NCBI GenBank assembly: GCA_944338265.1 | Contig: CALVLO010000083.1 | Span: 1-6,497, forward strand | Length of the DNA stretch: 6,497 bases | Direction of reading: 5' to 3' | Origin: an uncultured Clostridia bacterium | GTDB taxonomy: Bacteria > Bacillota > Clostridia > Christensenellales > Borkfalkiaceae | Shown: positions 4,485 through 6,497 of the stretch, in pieces | Layout: every line of letters starts with the position of its first letter | Position numbering within the stretch: position 1 is the stretch's first letter | Notes under the pieces: model-generated | What the model saw: only the letters and a program-made list of their open reading frames with translations | What the model was told of the DNA's origin: nothing | Database searches by the model: none | Translations under genes and position numbers: made by a program

Positions 4485-6497
4485 TTGGAGTATCACAGCA
4501 CACCCGCCGAGGAGGTCCTCTCCTCACTCGGCTCGGATGCACAGCGCGGGCTCACGGGAGCGCGCGCCGCAGAGCTGAGGGCAAAGTTCGGCGAAAATAA
4601 GCTCGCCGAAAAGAAGAAAAAGCCGCTTGCGCTTCGCTTTTTGGAGCAGTTCAAGGATGTGATGATCATCATCCTCCTCATTGCGGCGGTCATTTCCTTC
4701 GTCATCGCATGTATCAACGTTTCCAACGGGCACGATAACGGGCTCGAATTTGTCGAACCCGCGCTCATCGTGTTCATCGTCGTGCTCAACGCGATTATGG
4801 GCTTGGTACAGGAGAGCAGGGCGGAAAAGGCGCTCGAAGCCCTCCGCAACATGTCTGCCCCGCATGCCCGCGTCTTGCGCGACGGAAAGGAGCAGATCAT
4901 CGCCGCGAGCGAGCTTGTTCCGGGCGATATCATCTTTTTGGAGGCGGGCGACTTCGTCCCCGCGGATGCACGCCTTTTGGAGAGCACCAACTTAAAGTCG
5001 GAAGAATCCGCGCTCACGGGCGAGAGCGTCCCCGCGGAGAAGGATGCGCGGGCGGCGGTCGCGGCGGATGCGCCCATCGGCGACAGAACGAACATGGTCT
5101 TTATGGGCTGTTCCATCACCTACGGCACGGCGACGGCGGTCGTCACGGGCACGGGGATGAATACGGAGATGGGTAAGATCGCGGGGCTGCTTGCAGGGGA
5201 GAAGGAAGTACAGACCCCCTTGCAGCAAAAGCTCGCGCGCCTCGGAAAATACCTCGGCTTTGTGGCGCTTGCCGCGTGCGTGATCGTCTTTATCGTGGGC
5301 GCGTGCGTGAGGCTTGATTTGCTCGATCTGTTTATGACGGCAGTTTCGCTCGCCGTCTCGGCGATCCCGGAGGGGCTTCCCGCCGTCGTCACCATCGTGC
5401 TCTCCATCGGCGTCACGCGCATGGTCAAAAAGAACGCCATCATCAAGCGCCTTCCCGCGGTGGAGACGCTCGGCTCTGCCTCCGTCATCTGTTCGGATAA
5501 GACGGGCACCCTCACCCAAAACCGCATGACGCTCGTCAAGACCTATCTCGATGGCGGCGCCATTGAGCCCTTCGAGGGCGAGGCTTCGGCAGAGGTGCGC
5601 CGCCTGCTCGAATGGGGAACGCTCTGCTGCGACGGCACCGTCACCGTGGAAGACGGCAAGGAGACGCATATCGGCGACCCGACGGAGACCGCCATCGTGT
5701 ACGCCGCCTACCGCGCGGGCAGCACCAAAGAGGCGCTCGGCGCGCAATGCCCCCGTCTTGCGGAGCTCCCCTTCGATTCGGACAGAAAGCTCATGACCAC
5801 CGTCAACAAGATCGACGGGAAACTCGTTGCCATCGTCAAGGGCGCGTTCGATGTGATGGCGACCCGCTGCATCAAGGGCGATCTCGAGGCGGCGCGTACC
5901 GCCAACGATACGATGAGCGCCGATGCGCTGCGCGTGCTCGCCGTCGGATATAAGGTTCTCGATGAAGTGCCCGCGGAGCCCACGAGCGAAGAGCTTGAAA
6001 ACGGGCTCACCTTCTTGGGGCTTGTGGGGATGATCGATCCGCCTCGCCCCGAGGCAAAGGCCGCGGTCGCCGTCTGCCGTCAGGCGGGCATCAAGCCCGT
6101 CATGATCACGGGCGATCACGTCGTCACCGCGTCCGCCATCGCCAAGGAGCTCGGCATTTTGGAGGAGGGCGACAGGGCGATCACGGGCGCAGAGCTCGAT
6201 CAGATGAGCGACGAAACGCTGGATGCCGAAGTCGGCAAGATCTCCGTCTATGCGCGCGTCTCGCCCGAGAACAAGATCAGGATCGTCAAGGCGTGGCAAA
6301 AGCGCGGCGAGGTCGTCTCCATGACGGGCGACGGCGTCAACGACGCGCCCGCGCTGAAAGCGGCGGACATCGGCTGCGCGATGGGCGTCACGGGCACGGA
6401 CGTTGCGAAGGGGGCGGCGGACATGACGCTCACCGACGACAACTTTGCGACCATCGTCGATGCCGTCAAAGAGGGGCGCGGCATCTACTCCAATATC
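4485..6497 (+). CDS. Calcium-transporting P2-type ATPase (PacL/SERCA-like), 3' truncated by the window
   Basis: This is a membrane pump that couples ATP hydrolysis to export of cations, most likely Ca2+. The frame stays open for 671 codons to the window end; family members have about 870-900 residues, so helices M5-M10 are missing. In order: an N-terminal cytoplasmic segment; M1 (about 58-80) and M2 (90-108); the actuator domain with TGES (178-181); M3 (256-275); M4 with PEGL (295-298), whose E296 corresponds to the Ca2+ ligand Glu309 of SERCA; the phosphorylated D338 in DKTGT; the nucleotide domain with FDSDRK (430-435) and KGAFD (452-456); TGD (542-544); and GDGVNDAP (615-622). The window ends in GRGIYSNI, just before M5. 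The SERCA-like AVSAIPEGLP argues for Ca2+, but the M5 and M6 ligands that would decide it lie outside. It starts with TTG after a strong ribosome binding site. No frameshift or internal stop was found in a codon-by-codon reading. Confidence 0.94.
   Translation, partial: MEYHSTPAEEVLSSLGSDAQRGLTGARAAELRAKFGENKLAEKKKKPLALRFLEQFKDVMIIILLIAAVISFVIACINVSNGHDNGLEFVEPALIVFIVVLNAIMGLVQESRAEKALEALRNMSAPHARVLRDGKEQIIAASELVPGDIIFLEAGDFVPADARLLESTNLKSEESALTGESVPAEKDARAAVAADAPIGDRTNMVFMGCSITYGTATAVVTGTGMNTEMGKIAGLLAGEKEVQTPLQQKLARLGKYLGFVALAACVIVFIVGACVRLDLLDLFMTAVSLAVSAIPEGLPAVVTIVLSIGVTRMVKKNAIIKRLPAVETLGSASVICSDKTGTLTQNRMTLVKTYLDGGAIEPFEGEASAEVRRLLEWGTLCCDGTVTVEDGKETHIGDPTETAIVYAAYRAGSTKEALGAQCPRLAELPFDSDRKLMTTVNKIDGKLVAIVKGAFDVMATRCIKGDLEAARTANDTMSADALRVLAVGYKVLDEVPAEPTSEELENGLTFLGLVGMIDPPRPEAKAAVAVCRQAGIKPVMITGDHVVTASAIAKELGILEEGDRAITGAELDQMSDETLDAEVGKISVYARVSPENKIRIVKAWQKRGEVVSMTGDGVNDAPALKAADIGCAMGVTGTDVAKGAADMTLTDDNFATIVDAVKEGRGIYSNI

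Noticed and set aside
4992..6299. 435-residue open frame on the - strand
   Set aside because: It is fully antisense to the calcium ATPase, whose catalytic motifs are all intact, and its composition is typical of a reverse-strand shadow.

Overview
The window looks like ordinary chromosome from a GC-rich, low-oxygen member of the Bacillota, probably a gut Clostridia lineage. The Christensenellales are a guess only. The reasons are strong GGAGG-type ribosome binding sites, AT-rich sigma-A promoters between GC-rich genes, tRNA genes with encoded CCA, and a flavodoxin/ferredoxin fusion typical of anaerobic Clostridia. All supported genes lie on the + strand. There are no mobile elements, CRISPR arrays or phage genes.

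Layout. (1) Positions 1-426 hold the C-terminal end of the RNA-binding protein Tex, closed by a hairpin terminator at 433-467. (2) A near-consensus promoter at 518-546 starts a likely three-gene operon. It contains a 511-residue NAD(P)-dependent epimerase/dehydratase-like protein with an added C-terminal zinc-binding module (581-2116), a flavodoxin plus 2[4Fe-4S] ferredoxin of the EFR1 type (2113-2979, overlapping by 4 bases), and cysteine synthase (3018-3944, after a 38-base gap). (3) A second extended -10 promoter (3993-4021) drives a tRNA cluster: Val(TAC), Gly(GCC), Cys(GCA), ended by a strong intrinsic terminator (4351-4388). (4) A P2-type calcium-transporting ATPase starts at a TTG codon at 4485 and runs off the window end, 671 codons in.

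How the parts may work together. The first two operon genes look translationally coupled and both are redox proteins, so they may act on one substrate or share electrons. This is inference; neither has a known substrate that the sequence can reveal. CysK makes cysteine, which Fe-S clusters and the zinc module need, and a tRNA-Cys gene lies just downstream, but that link is only suggestive.

The most unusual items are a perfect 11-bp stem that brackets the whole tRNA-Gly gene and runs straight into a U-tract, so that the tRNA itself would form the terminator loop, and the zinc-module fusion on the epimerase-like protein. Nothing here amounts to a clearly new system; most of the window is standard housekeeping sequence.
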